From Lycorma delicatula (lineage: Eukaryota; Arthropoda; Insecta; Hemiptera; Fulgoridae), in assembly GCF_047948215.1 (NCBI RefSeq), contig NC_134460.1, positions 149,104,049 through 149,168,048 of the forward strand: a DNA stretch of 64,000 nt. The letters are read 5' to 3'. Positions 26,701-36,165 of the stretch are shown piece by piece. A program made the position numbers and the translations under genes. Each line of letters begins with the position of its first letter. Within the stretch, counting starts at the first letter, position 1. The notes beneath the pieces were generated by a model. The model was not told the origin of the DNA, did not search any database, and was given only the letters and a program-made list of their open reading frames with translations.

Positions 26701-29700
26701 TGACCTTCATATTTTAAAAATACAAAGTTACATCCTAATAGTACAACTATCAAATTTTTTAATTTAATATGACAGTATTTCTACTGAAATTAAAGATTTC
26801 ATAATTGGTTGGTAACATACATAAAATCACAATTTGTTTTTATATTTATTGATTTGTAATTATTGGTGTATTTTAATTGCTTGTAATTCTGCACTTAATT
26901 CTTATTACAGAGGAAGAAATCCTGGAATTTCAAGAAAAGAAAGTGTAGGTAAAAGAATAATGGCCATTGAGAAGAAAAAACGTTTGAAAAAAGAACTATT
27001 AAACTTCTATCGCTTTCAAATTAAAGAATCCAAGATGAATCGTAAGTTCTTTCTTTGTTTCTTTAGATACAACCTTTTAAATTCTCTGGTTATGAAATTA
27101 ATTTCAAGAAATTATAATCGACTCAAAGCGTAAAATCATGCTAGTTTTTTCCTGGCCTTTTTATTTTCAGAGAACAAAGTAGAATACCATTCGCAAAGCA
27201 TGTGGATTTCCTTGATGGTAATTTGTAAGTTATATGAAAGTAAGTTATATCTTTGATTTGACATAAAATATTTTCTTGATATATAATCTTACTGGTACAT
27301 GCCAATCCCCACCGACAAGAATTTGAGTTAGAAATACTAATTGAATACAGTAAGCTGAGATTAATCACACAACCCCAGTTTATTTATGAAAACTCTAATC
27401 ATCTTTGATCTTGGAAAATTACTATGTGAACATGATTAATACAGAAGAAGCCCCTGGATAATCCAAGGTAATAAAAATCCTTGACTGTTCAGATTATGAA
27501 AAATTTGAATTTCGAGGGTTCAACTTAAAGGTACAGGATTGGGTGTCGAGTCAAATTTTGTCAGAATAATTGCTGAAACTCTCTTTTTGTATACAAACTA
27601 CGCTTTTATTACTGTACTGATATTTACATTCTGTAAATGGATTTAATTATTGTTTTTTTTTAAAAGTCAATGATTTTTGTGTTTTTCATTGAAGTTAGTG
27701 ATTTTTGTATTGTTTCTTTTCGTATTTGATCCAATAAAAGTAGTGTTTATGCAGTGGAATGTTGTTCTCTGTTGCCTACTGAATATATGTTAAAACATTT
27801 TACTGCTTCTTCAAGCTTTACACTCTTCGCTCCTAGTTCAATTTTATCATTTTCTTCTAACTCTTGTCATTGTGCTTCAATAATGTCATGTCATTGGATT
27901 TAAGTTGGAAACATTTTTTCGTCTCTACATTAATCCAGTTCATAATATCTTCTTTTGTTGTTTCTGATTCAAGGTTAACAGTTCTAGTCACATTTACCAT
28001 GTTTTCTATTTACTTGCTTAGACTAATGCGTACATTTTCATTATGTTTATTCATAGAAAGTAACATTTTTCCATGATAGTCAAATTGAAGCCTTGTCAAT
28101 AGAATGCCAAGCAGCAGCAAGAGAAATCACAACTTTTTCAGATTAATTTCTTTTAAGCATGCTACTATGTCATCATTTCAGAAATGACTTGAAAAAGAAG
28201 GCCTTTTCTGTATTTAATTTTAATTGACAGAATCACCTATTGCTCCATGGATTGTAAAATGGCTGTGCAATTTGGTGGCAAGAACCTGGTGGTTATTTTT
28301 CCATCTTTACTATTCAATTGTTCTACGTCTGGATGTTCTGGACAATTAACAAACAGAACATTTTCTTCCAAATTTTTGGATTTTAAGTAATTTTTCACAG
28401 ATGGTACAAAAGTGCCTTGAAACCATCTATGAAATATGCCAACATTCATCCTAGCATTTACCTGATTTCTGTATTTGACTGGCGATACAAATCTTTTAAT
28501 AAACGCCCTTGTATTTTTAGCCTTACCTATTACTAAAAGCTGTAATTTATGAGTTACCAGAAATGTTAGCGCAAGGCATAAATGTAATACGCTCTTTTGA
28601 TATTTTTTGACCTGGAGCAGAAGCTTCAGTTCAATGAGCAATTATGTTATGAGGCAGAACTCACCACAACATACCACTTTCATCTGTCTTATAAATTTGT
28701 TCTCAGTTGTAGTTCTTCTGTTTTTTTGAGATGTATATTTTGAAATGGCCCAACAATACTAGGATCGGAAGAAAGTTTTCTCCTGTAGTCAATAGACAGA
28801 ATATCTTATATCTTTTTTAAATCCTTCCAACCAGCCATTGGTGGCTTTAAATTCCTTGTCTGGGCAAAGTTTGGTTTGAAAAAATGTTGCCTTAATTTTA
28901 TGATTTCTCTGAAGATTGGAGTATGATGTCATCTTTCCTATAAAAACCATAAGTACATGGCTTCATCTACTGCAGTCAAGTCAGAAAACACTAGTGTGTG
29001 CCATTTGCTAAGCCTCCTTGATTCAGTTAGTGGCAAGTACGACAGAATTTTTTTCTTTATTTTTTTATTATATTGCCGATAGTTGATTTACCAATGTTAA
29101 ATTCAGCTGCTGGTTTAGTTGATTCATCTTTTTCAAGACTTTCAAGATTACTAGACTTATCCGAAAGTGGTAAAGTTATGTGCTTTCTTTTTTAAGCTAT
29201 TAAAAAGTACAGTATAAAACTTGACTACTTACTTATTTATATTTGTCTGATTTATTTTAGTTAAAGTGAAGTAAGTCGCAATTTTAGTATGTACTGCGCA
29301 ATCAAGATGTTAAATTTTATTAAAACAAAACACTGAATTCATGAAAAACAATCATACATCAAACTGATTAAAGGAGAAAAAAGAAACACAACACATCGGC
29401 TACTGAAATCTAATTGGAACAAAATAAACATTTTTATCTGCTATGGTATGGAATGCGTAACAGATTCTAGTGAGGGAATAATTTGTTACTCTACTGTGCT
29501 ATGTATAAACATATACATGAGGCGTCATCAATCAAAAACCTAGTCATATAATCAATGTAGTGAGGGACGTGGTACACACATACCAAACTTATGTAGATTC
29601 TCTTGTAGATTTGGAAAATACCAAATGTAAATTTTTTTTTGGTATTTTTGTGTTTTGAGTTTGGATTACCCAGTATTGCAGATTAACCAGGTTTGGATTA

Positions 29701-31800
29701 TTCAGGAACTTCTGTATGTCCATTACGTATGAAGCTAATTAATCTACCTGACAACATGGATGTCACCAGACATCTAGTATAGCTTTACTGATTCAAGACC
29801 TGCAGGCAGTCGGGTCTCTTGTTCATGTAATGAGTGTACCTGCAGCTTGTTACGCATAAATTGCTAGACATGTATATAAAATGTCATGATTTTAATTTTA
29901 AAATATGATTTTAACTAAATAAATATCTGAAGGTTTTTTTAAATATTATTAATTCAATATAAAAATTCATTTAAGGATAGCTAACTGCTTTTCATTATCA
30001 ACGATTTATTGAAATTGTGAATAATGATGAGTTATTAATTAGAATCCAGTTACAAAGCTGGTGGTGGACAGAGAAATTACTAAGATGCAATTATTATTAA
30101 AATCTGACCGGTTCAGCCAGCCTTAATTTATCTTCTCCTGCTCTGAAGGCTAGCACTGACCGTCTGTTACACTCCTACACATACACAAAGCAAAGAGAAC
30201 AAGGTAGTAGGGTAGTAGGTATAATAAAATAAATTGCTGCAGAAAATTATTTTAACAAAAATCTCTGGTGGAAGAATGTTATGAAAAACATTTAACAAAA
30301 ACTATAAATAAGAACATCACACTGCATTCATTAACAATAACACATAAAATGGCAAAAAGTAATTAAATAAGCGATAACAGTATTATAGAAAATACGATAA
30401 ACCTCTACAGAATAATAATAATAGGTTAAAATTTGCATATAAACCTATTTATATAAAATATTTGTTATTGAAAGAAACAGTACATAAAAATTACTAGTAA
30501 CAGTTGTAAATATGTCTTTACTAGAGGAAGTAATGAAGAATTAAGCCAGATTTTGAGAATAATGTCTGGCCATTACCCTTCTTATTATCAGAAATTTGAG
30601 TATCCATCTTTAGAATTTAATGTACACATGCATTTTCATGCTGTCTGAAAATGATCCAGCTGTGATCACTATAAATAACAGTGTGAATTGGTACAAAGTA
30701 ACAAATTTAATTGTTGATTTAAAGAAAATTCTGTTAATTTTCAGACTTGTTAATAATAAAAGTACTGTTATATGTAGTATATGGTTAATACAGACTGACT
30801 TTATAAGAATACAACTCCTCTAGATCTATTGCGGTCTTCTTGAGTATTATTGACTCTGTACTTGTTGACCCACTTTGTTATCTGTTTTGTATTCTTTATT
30901 TTATTTTTTTGTATTTTCTCCTACTTAGTTATTAAATTATTCTTACATTTTCTCAGATCTATTTAGTAGATGACATTTGATCTCAGACCAAATGAACTGT
31001 ATTGCTAATTCTGTTAATACCAGCCACATTATCATGTGTTGTGAGTTTGTATTGTTAATTCTGTGAAGTATGAGAAGTTTAAAAACATAAACTTTTTATA
31101 AACAAGTTTTGAAATGTCTTGTATATTTTAATTTTAAAAACATGTTTAAGTTATTCGGGACGGTGAAAAAAGTTTACCTCAACATTAAAATGGATTAATA
31201 ATGTTTGTACTCAAATTCAACACAGTTTAATTAAATAAAAATTTCAAAAAAATGTTTCAAATTGGACATAAAGCTTGAAAGAGAGAATTTACAAAGAATT
31301 TTTTATGGCTTATTTGCTTTTTAAAAATTAATGAACTAACTTTAAGCATGGGTTAATAATACAATTTTCAAATATATGCCATTCAGTGGAGTAATTTTAC
31401 AAGGCAAAGCATTATTATTATCTTTCTTTCTTTTTGATCTTTAGATTCATTTTTTTTTTTTAATTTTATTGATGAATATATCCTAAGTTTACTGAACCAA
31501 ACAAGTCTGTTGCTTCTCATTAAGTTATTTGTATGGTATTACGTTCCTGTACAATTTTAATTTTAATTATCATTTTCTACAACTTTCAAAACAGTCACTA
31601 CTGAAACTACCATTTTTTCAAGGAAACTGTTTAAAATATTTGAAAAATGTTCCCAAGTACTGGGAAATTTATGTTTTTTTTTAATTTATTTTATTTAAAT
31701 TTTTGTTTCAGAATTAATGAAATTACGAGAGAAATTTGAGGAAGATAAAAAAAAGATTGCTGTATTAAAACAGTCAAGAAAATTTAAACCATTTAAATGA
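5633..31800 (+). CDS. RRP7A: RRP7A, ribosomal RNA-processing protein 7 homolog (start exon not found)
   Basis: RRP7A belongs to the nucleolar small-subunit processome; yeast Rrp7 sits in the UTP-C subcomplex and is needed for pre-18S rRNA cleavage. Six exons splice in frame: 5633-5772, 9337-9462, 14848-14971, 20512-20674, 26911-27041 and 31712-31800. Together they give about 257 residues plus TGA; the human protein has about 280. The RRM-like core is visible (RTLFILGIPPYCTE, then LFTKFGAVESVFI, then GFKVAYIVFKNS). The C-terminal RRP7 domain follows (IPDPELMQKEIDEFMEIYD, DDEGWVTVTRRGR, KELLNFYRFQIKESKM, LREKFEEDKKKI) and ends RKFKPFK. All junctions are GT/AG and no exon contains a stop, so the gene looks functional. 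The roughly 20-25 N-terminal residues must lie on an exon I could not find, perhaps left of the window. The large introns are loaded with dead transposons. Confidence 0.93.
5773..6159. other. RRP7A intron sequence
   Basis: AT-rich with poly-T tracts. I see nothing else in it. Confidence 0.4.
6160..6615 (+). repeat. Dispersed repeat with gaagtaaaaaaaa-type tail
   Basis: A non-coding block containing ctataactctggaaccaatg, aaaagctctcaatgagggct and agttatgtgagatacataca, ending in a short A tail. I recall such blocks as repeated in other insect genomes, but within this window it is single, so repeat status is inferred. Confidence 0.45.
6616..6959. other. Intron sequence
   Basis: No gene or clear repeat seen. 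Confidence 0.4.
6960..7300 (-). pseudogene. Tc1-like transposase, C-terminal fragment
   Basis: The minus-strand frame 7190-6960 carries SYAKSNVYRGNPHSLQELQT and then QLVRVLRTRRNICKYLENY. This is the tail found in Tc3-type insect transposases after the final acidic residue. The preceding WPP..SPDL stretch is only partly visible (WPPHILKT, then ATSYTQDLSPL in another frame). There is no N-terminal helix-turn-helix or catalytic core, so only a dead C-terminal end remains inside the RRP7A intron. Confidence 0.6.
7600..9060 (+). pseudogene. Mobile-element-associated protein of an unnamed insect repeat family
   Basis: Plus-strand frames broken by a few stops and frameshifts cover most of a protein that I recall as repeated in many insect genomes. 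Landmarks in order are SWAPHVACMKCYIRLIH; HYGDCYFCLTNVTGFNS, a two-cysteine motif; an acidic SPESSTDESPTS linker; QAELNDLIHDLYLWKQHAEI; FIDSSKRSLKAVLLHNSNKF; FKKYMCFLCLWDSRATDKHY; PPLHIKLGLMKNFVKAVDK; and IHVLHSHLDFFP-like sequence. Stops after IPM and within FS*LSEAKLK show it is dead. A second piece lies antisense at 1-325. I do not know an established function. Paired cysteine motifs and wide repetition suggest a DNA-transposon-borne gene. Confidence 0.6.
9337..9462 (+). CDS. RRP7A: RRP7A second exon found
   Basis: 42 codons, phase 0 at both ends, after acceptor ttatatag and before donor gtgagt. Encodes KSLKNLFTKFGAVESVFI and continues to KFFKIHPEIK, matching the human stretch around SKFFHP. 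Confidence 0.9.
9463..10808. other. RRP7A intron, no gene seen
   Basis: AT-rich. A slightly more complex patch at 10380-10800 has short open frames without recognisable motifs. Confidence 0.4.
10819..12890 (-). mobile_element. RTE-like LINE, long 3' copy (left arm of head-to-head pair)
   Basis: The T run at 10819-10840 is the poly-A tail of a minus-strand LINE. Reading leftwards from 12880, frames give the post-endonuclease linker (SKKDKVENVEEEWENVKKEI, then KPWASDDILQLMDERRK). RT fingers and palm follow (LNGRKAPGIDGIPVELL, then DQIGFRKSIG), then GVRQGCSQSLLLFNLYME, the FADD-type box MLRFADDIVILTES, and the C-terminal KTKVMKCSRN and EEFCYLGSRITKDG blocks. The endonuclease is absent because the copy is 5'-truncated. 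Frameshifts lie near 11.9 kb and 12.35 kb, and the last 500 bases are full of substitutions. The left outer flank is tgtattgcag. Confidence 0.85.
12900..13433 (+). mobile_element. RTE-like LINE, short 3' copy in opposite orientation
   Basis: From about 12904 (aggagcgatataaaatgcag) to the A tail at 13426-13433, this is the same 3' end as at 10841-11370 but inverted. It carries the ETW block and QQIDEEKSIWKNITKRRDRL. It shares unusual substitutions with the left copy, for example ttgggacgattgaattacct and gttttttaaattttatgcta-like changes. The other family copies at 1.1 kb and 45.2 kb lack them. Confidence 0.85.
13445..14847. other. RRP7A intron, AT-rich
   Basis: Poly-T rich sequence with only low-complexity open frames. 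I see nothing functional. Confidence 0.4.
14848..14971 (+). CDS. RRP7A: RRP7A third exon found
   Basis: Acceptor tgcttttttag and donor gtaagt at 14972. Encodes GFKVAYIVFKNS through STSEHPVTLGFK and leaves one base that completes a lysine codon in the next exon. Confidence 0.9.
14972..16018. other. RRP7A intron, AT-rich
   Basis: A small TA microsatellite near 15100-15120 and a local repetition of the word gaacaatattgttgaacaat at about 15670-15710. No gene seen. Confidence 0.4.
16019..16874 (+). mobile_element. mariner element, internally deleted
   Basis: Inverted ends (caaggaatgtttttaaagtg at left; its diverged complement ending aaaacacacttg at right) are flanked by TA at 17018-type positions, here 16017-16018 and 16875-16876. 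The plus-strand frames start MSATIHGPATREVCGVIQFF, a mariner N terminus. They continue with a degenerate VAGDGTWVSYWN (normally the D of GDETWV) and a broken HDIA*PHT (normally HDNARPHT). Length of 856 bp against about 1.3 kb for an intact element shows internal loss. Stops are frequent, so it is dead. Confidence 0.75.
16877..17217. other. Intron sequence
   Basis: AT-rich, no gene seen. Confidence 0.4.
17222..19400 (-). mobile_element. piggyBac-like element, decayed
   Basis: The right-to-left transposase begins near 19376 with MGDLKSDEVRELLFQDDGIS. It passes the conserved acidic core in damaged form (VNESIVGFKGKKQFKVYKV, then KPIKWGIKI). It then shows MRGVNISDQYISSYAFTRK followed by SMKWWRK, the third catalytic-aspartate region of piggyBac enzymes, and ends with the cysteine-rich tail RKDCAVCSDRRPGGERKRSK. 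A TTAA at 17218-17221 abuts tcctttgcggttggac, a plausible terminal sequence. I could not find the matching other end. Stops and frameshifts throughout make it a pseudogene lying inside an RRP7A intron in opposite orientation. Confidence 0.75.
19630..20260 (+). mobile_element. Tc1-like transposon, C-terminal half
   Basis: Frames read VWYAISRHHVIKPLFF, then FLQDNTMHHTANEMLDIL (the QDNA..HTA aspartate box), then a decayed WPPRSPDL region. NNPHTLDELKVNIESEISN follows. This is a Tc3-type insect transposase without its N-terminal half. The sequence ends near a ttttgaaacacctg motif that may be a terminal repeat. Confidence 0.65.
20512..20674 (+). CDS. RRP7A: RRP7A fourth exon found
   Basis: Acceptor ttttcattag and donor gtacat. 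Encodes WCIEYNNRIPDPELM through DDEGWVTVTR, the start of the RRP7 C-terminal domain, and ends on a split arginine codon. Confidence 0.9.
20675..22242. other. RRP7A intron, AT-rich
   Basis: Long A/T-rich stretch with no open frame or repeat that I can assign. Confidence 0.4.
23857..24052. repeat. 196-bp near-perfect inverted repeat (hairpin)
   Basis: Left arm 23857-23949 and right arm 23954-24052 are reverse complements. They are separated by the 4-base loop agtg, with one substitution and one roughly 6-base indel (tctagtacagg against tcaggc). The arms derive from the LINE linker coding sequence, so one arm is a fold-back copy of the other. Confidence 0.95.
25123..25812 (+). repeat. Four-unit tandem repeat with units growing by 12 bp
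   Basis: Units start with ttggcctggtacattctggg at 25123, 25287, 25463 and 25651, so successive lengths are 164, 176 and 188 bp. The growth comes from one, two and three copies of the 12-mer ttggatacattc at the unit ends. Each unit re-encodes the C-x2-C...H...C motif CPQCGQLDDTYHVLYEC, but none of the unit lengths is a multiple of three, so the frame shifts every time. Confidence 0.95.
26911..27041 (+). CDS. RRP7A: RRP7A fifth exon found
   Basis: Acceptor cttattacag and donor gtaagt at 27042. Encodes the basic segment GRNPGISRKESVG through KELLNFYRFQIKESKMN and leaves one base for the next exon. Confidence 0.9.
27042..27441. other. Intron sequence
   Basis: No gene seen. Confidence 0.4.
27442..29714 (-). 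mobile_element. Tigger/pogo-like DNA transposon, decayed
   Basis: Ends cagaagaagcccctggataa and, inverted, cagaagttcctgaataatcc are flanked by TA at 27440-27441 and 29715-29716, giving 2.27 kb. The minus-strand transposase shows a Psq-like helix-turn-helix remnant near 29150-29060 (AAEFNIGKSTIGNIIKK). Next come the centromere-protein-B-like linker (ATNGWLEGFKK) and the DDE domain at 28641-28237, with LQLLVIGKAKNTRAF, VNARMNVGIFHRWFQ and FLPPNCTAILQSMEQ. The usual D-N pair of the second catalytic box is altered (LFVNCPEHP). Stops upstream confirm a pseudogene. Confidence 0.75.
29717..31711. other. RRP7A last intron, no gene seen
   Basis: AT-rich throughout. A slightly GC-richer patch at 30110-30200 has no recognisable motif. 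Confidence 0.4.
31712..31800 (+). CDS. RRP7A: RRP7A last coding exon
   Basis: Acceptor tttttgtttcag, then LMKLREKFEEDKKKIAV ending RKFKPFK and TGA at 31798-31800. Matches the human C terminus, which ends RKFRPY. Confidence 0.92.
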
Positions 31801-31924
31801 TTTTTTTTTTTTGTTAAATTATAGAATATTTTGAATTTGTAGTTCTCAATTTTCTTCCCTTTATTTTTAATATTGAACAGTGTCTTGTGAAAGCCATTTA
31901 TGCAAAAATACTTAACAAAATGAT

Positions 31925-31930
31925 AAATAA
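31925..31930 (+). promoter_or_regulatory. Candidate polyadenylation signal of RRP7A
   Basis: AATAAA about 125 bases after the RRP7A stop codon, in an A-rich context that could itself be genomic poly-A. A short 3' UTR would be normal for this gene. Confidence 0.4.
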
Positions 31931-32041
31931 AAAAAAAAAATAAATTGAAGATCAACCAGCAATCATAATAAAATAAAAACCTAATCCAGAACAAAAAAAT
32001 AAATAAATAAACCATAAATAAATCCAACAAAATCTTCATAA

Positions 32042-32600
32042 ATTTTAATACAGAAGAACCTTATGCCGGTCACTCAATGAATGCAAACATACCCACACAA
32101 GATATCAGAAATTGACAAGATTCTTAGAAGCGACTTATCAAATACCGACCTACTGGACCAGCTTCCGCGAAGATGGCCGCCAAAATTTATAGAGTTAGAG
32201 AGATGAAAACGCTGTCTTTTGAAAATGGGGACACATGTAAATTTATAGGCATTATTCGCACCCGTGGAACAGGAACAGAGCAGCCGTCTGTCACAAGTTA
32301 TAAACCGGGTGATGTCGTTAGAGGAGTCCTATCTGCCATGGAGGAAGAAGCCAATGAATTACAAGTTAAAATTAAAGGCAATCGAAGTGTGGAACAATTT
32401 TACCACTACAGGGGCCAAGCAGCAAGCTTACAAGTCGACATGTTAGAGAACCCTGACATAAGATACAAAAATGCAGGGAGTATATGAAATGCTTGGACTG
32501 TAGAAGCACACACCATCGCACTGGAGGCTCAATGTGCAAACAAAACAAATATGTTTAAGGTTATGCTCTCAAACGCCAATCGTTTGAGAGCATCACACAT
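32042..32600 (+). pseudogene. 104-residue open frame and possible LINE gag zinc-knuckle remnant
   Basis: An ATG at 32173 in good context opens a 104-residue frame (MAAKIYRVREMKTLSFENGD) that I do not recognise. The composition changes here from AT-rich to balanced. Just after its stop, another frame reads CLDCRSTHHRTGGSMC. This closely resembles the third zinc knuckle CLDCGATSHRTGKPCC of the R1-like gag at 55.4 kb. The block may therefore be a rearranged ORF1 of that clade, joined to R1-like pieces on both strands downstream. A host exon is an alternative for the 104-residue frame. Confidence 0.4.
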
Positions 32601-32611
32601 CATTAAGCATC

Positions 32612-33556
32612 ATCATCATCATTAGATATATTTCCACACGAGCGTCTTGGGTTCTACCTTTGTCGTCCTCAAGCAGCAGCTTCAAGTGTCCCCTGAGGGC
32701 ACCCAGCAACAACGATCCTGTAGGACCCCCGCTACCCACCCTCGAGGACTGGTCCTCCTCCACTACTCTCGGCCTAAACACCACCTTACCTTAATTCCTC
32801 TTCTTTCATTTTTTTGGACAGTACTTTCTGGAACCAGCGATAACAACAACTCCAACCATCATTGCAGCTAAGCATAATGTTCATGATTTCCTCCGGGGAG
32901 ATCTTTCCCCCAAACGGTCTATTCAGAGCCCATCTTGGGCGCCATAGGAAGGCATGCTCTGCATTGTCTTCAAGACCACAATACAGGCACCCCGGCGACG
33001 CCCGTCTCCCTCTTTATATAAGTATGTGTTGACTGATCCGTGGCCAGCAGCCACTGGACCGTCCAAAATTCTAAATCGCCATACTTCCTAAAATTCCATT
33101 TCTCAATATACCTGAAAGTCCATCGGCCCGTTAGGCACTACACCATCTCTCCTGCCAATGACCAATTGGAGAGATCCTAGCCACAGACCTGTCCGTGCCC
33201 TGGTACCTTTCAAATCTCTCCTCTGCCAGGAGATCCACCGATGGCATCCCAACAATTATCAGCACTGCCTCTAACGAGACAGTGCAGTATGCCTGAACCA
33301 CCCTCAGTGCCAGTGTCTGGTATATCCCATTAGCCCTCATCTTATTCCTTAAGATGTCTAGAGACCGACCCCATACCGGTGCTGGATAGAAAATAATGGA
33401 GATCACCATCAAAGCTACTACTCTCCTTTTTGAAGCTCTAGATCCAGTGGCATTAACCATCAGTGTAGTGACCACCGATGCTACCCTTTCTGCCTTGAGT
33501 GTTTCTTCAATGTGAGCCGTTTCATAGAATATAAGAGGAAATGTCAAGTGCTGCAA
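32612..33556 (-). mobile_element. R1-like LINE, ORF2 C-terminal end
   Basis: The minus frame 33556-33131 carries ALMVISIIFYPAPVWGRSL and ALRVVQAYCTVSLEAVLIIV. Then, after stops, a zinc-finger-like CLYCGLEDNAEHAF precedes the end. These align with the post-RT domain of the copy at 57.7-58.3 kb (PAPIWG, YCTVSYYAL, CIYCPENDDAEHTLF). The 3' end near 32612 carries a short ATG-triplet tail. The RT domain is missing and there are several stops. Confidence 0.7.
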
Positions 33557-33569
33557 GAGTACTTTACCA

Positions 33570-34555
33570 ATGACTACCTGAGAATTTTATTTGAGATCAA
33601 CCTGGGAAACCCGGTGATACAGACGAAGAACCGAACTTGGAGACCAGTCACGAACTAGACTAGTTCCTTTATTAGATCGGTGGCGGAAAGAATGACCGCA
33701 AGACGAGATCGAAGCCTGGACGGGTTCTTACAAGTTATGAAAGAGGAGTGCGATAGACTCAGGCTTCGACCGGGGATGCTCAGGAAAAACATTTAGTTGT
33801 GGCCTCGGGAAATAGCTGACCCCAGGGCTTAAACTTTGGCAGCTCGCAGACAATTACAAAGAGCAAGACTACACTGATGAAATCGATAGGGCGGAAATTC
33901 GTTATAAGAATATACATAAAGAATTCTTTCAGCAGTGAAAGCAGCTAAACATGCAGCCTGGAAGAGGTTTATCCTTTAGTTGGACGATGATCCTTGGGGG
34001 AGGGCGAAAAGGAGATGAAAAGGTTCGGTGCCCTTCTCCCATTCCTTTCAGGCAGACAAGCTATGAGATTAATTATGAACCTCTTCAAAATGGAAAAAGC
34101 AAATCGGGAGGTTGCACCACGCTTTGAGGTGAGGCATTTCTCAGTGGATGAACTTTGTTGGGCGGCCTCCCAGATTGGATGAGTGACTTCAATGTCATGA
34201 CATAAAAAAAGGATTGAAAAGACAGTCCCGTCGCTGGGTGGGGCCTGGGTACGACATAGTCGGCCCGGTTTCCCTCCCTAGCGGTTTGAGGCAGGCAAAG
34301 AGGTAAATAAAACAAAGTGTACAGACTGAGTCCTGGCTGCCGGAAGGGATCCGTGAACGACATAGTTGTCCCCAGTAGTTTGGGGTAGGCGAACGAAGAA
34401 TCAAAAGTTCCACACCGGCGAGCCAACCTGCCATGCTGAAGGTAATGCCGGTGGGCGGGAAGGCTCGTTTCAGTTAAAAAGGACACTCTCCTAGGCTGAG
34501 CAAAACTTGGCTGCAGGTCCAGCCCAGGAGAGCAGAGAAAAAAGGGTACAAGTAA
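33570..34555 (+). mobile_element. R1-like LINE with RT domain deleted
   Basis: Plus-strand pieces match the endonuclease-RT linker of the 54.6-58.8 kb copy (VKAAKHAAWKRFI, then LDDDPWGRAKR, then FEVRHFSVDELCWAASQIG). After about 34200 the sequence jumps straight to the family's 3' UTR: gaggcaggcaaagagg, aacctgcc and aaaaggacactctcc words that recur at 58.6-58.8 kb. The short A tail is at about 34540-34550. It is an internally deleted copy lying head-to-head with the minus-strand piece at 32.6-33.56 kb. Confidence 0.7.
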
Positions 34556-36161
34556 CGGCAACTTATATGCGCTGTTTACATCCACATTTGTTAAACTGAA
34601 ATTAATGCAGTCTATTGTGAGACTACAGAATATATATTGATAGTAAAAATGTAAAGTGTATCCAGATATTTAAGGAAAATGCAATATATAAATCTTTTAA
34701 CTAATCTCATCTATAACTATGAGAATGCAAGTGCCAATCTTCATGAGCCAGAGAAAACTATATTTTATCTGAAGCATAATAGTCATGATATTTAATCCCA
34801 AGAATGCTAACTTTCATCTTGAAAAAAATCACTCACTCTTGAAAAAATCTGGTTTAAATGGCTTCAAATTAAAAGAATCTAAGGTATTTGTTCACTTCTG
34901 CTCACATTTTATCACTACTGCTTGCTCATTTGGGATTTTCACAGTATTTTATACCCTGAACTAACTGTATGACAAAAGTAATTTTTATTTAAACCATTAA
35001 AAAGTAACCTTTTATTGTTATTATAGTGCTTTAGAACAGGTTTACACATTACCAGCTCAGGCCACTCAGTCTCATGCCAATCATTCCTGAGAAATTTACA
35101 TAACTTAAACCTGACAACCAAATTACAATGGTTACATATGTATCTCGTATGCAGCTACAATGTAACCACAGTTTAGAATTGATCAGCATTATAAATCAGT
35201 AAAAGCAGTTACCTCTTTCCCCAATCATTGGAATCTTACTGGGAAATAAAAAACAAGAAAGTATGTTAAAATTATACATAAAACAGTATATTTATTAAAT
35301 GTTAATTTTAATGTAAACATTTATTATAATATACATTACATTTACAATGTGGTAAAAACATGTAAATATTGTTACACAAATTATTATTACAAGTAAGTTA
35401 AAGTTTTATATTATATTTACGATAATATCAATATCTTTTTAATCAACTGGAACATATCAAATAAATAAACAAATTTTTAACTCATAAAATATATATATAT
35501 TATATATATATATATATAATTCTTTTTCTTCAAAAAATAGTACTTCATACATTCATGCTTACATATACACTTACACATCTCTCAATAATAAAAATAAATA
35601 ATACTAAAAATTTTTATAAACAGACAATACAGAACACTGATTTAATGATCTAAATGTACTAATGTTTATCATTAAGTAAATAAATATGCTAAATATCATT
35701 TTGTAGGTAAATTATTTTTGAAAAACATGAGTAAATATAAATAAAAAATTGAATGAATCATTAACAATTAATAAGCATAATAATATACAACTGAATTACC
35801 TACATACATATTTTACATCTTTAAGCTAAATTTTTTCATTAATGTCAATCTTATGACAAATTCAGTTCATCAATTAGATGTATAAAAAACAAAATTTAAA
35901 ATATACATCATAATTTTGTCGTATAACTTTCACAATTTGTAATCATTTTAATAAAACTATTGTATTCATGTATGATAAATTATCAGTTTTTTGAAAAATT
36001 ATATTTAAAAACTTGCAGTAATCAAAATTTACTAATATTATATATTAGTAAATATTATATATTAGTAAATATTAGTAAATATTAGATATTTTTATACATC
36101 AATTTTCCATACTGTTACATAATTTGTGCAAAATTAACTTAAAATTAATTTGTGCATAGAA
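34556..36161. other. AT-rich intergenic stretch
   Basis: Very AT-rich, with a TA microsatellite at about 35487-35519 and repeated tattagtaaata words near 36040-36085. No gene seen. Confidence 0.45.
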
Positions 36162-36165
36162 TTAA

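Larger units (their letters stand above)
22243..26709 (-). mobile_element. mariner element split by a LINE insertion
   Basis: Terminal repeats taagggtcattcaataatta (left) and ttaattattgaatgaccttca (right, complementary) are flanked by TA. The minus-strand transposase starts at 26548 with MAYPLEESTFEERRSTIPFL and is interrupted near 26230. It resumes at about 23085 with YHKTCAKWVPREL, then FLDRILTCDETWIHHFEPE (first aspartate of DD34D). The later RPHMAQLMLET and DFYLF-type region is below 22730. Removing the inserted 3.1 kb leaves 1.34 kb, the expected mariner size. Stops and frameshifts, especially below 22730, show it is inactive. The N-terminal helix-turn-helix part is well preserved. Confidence 0.85.
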
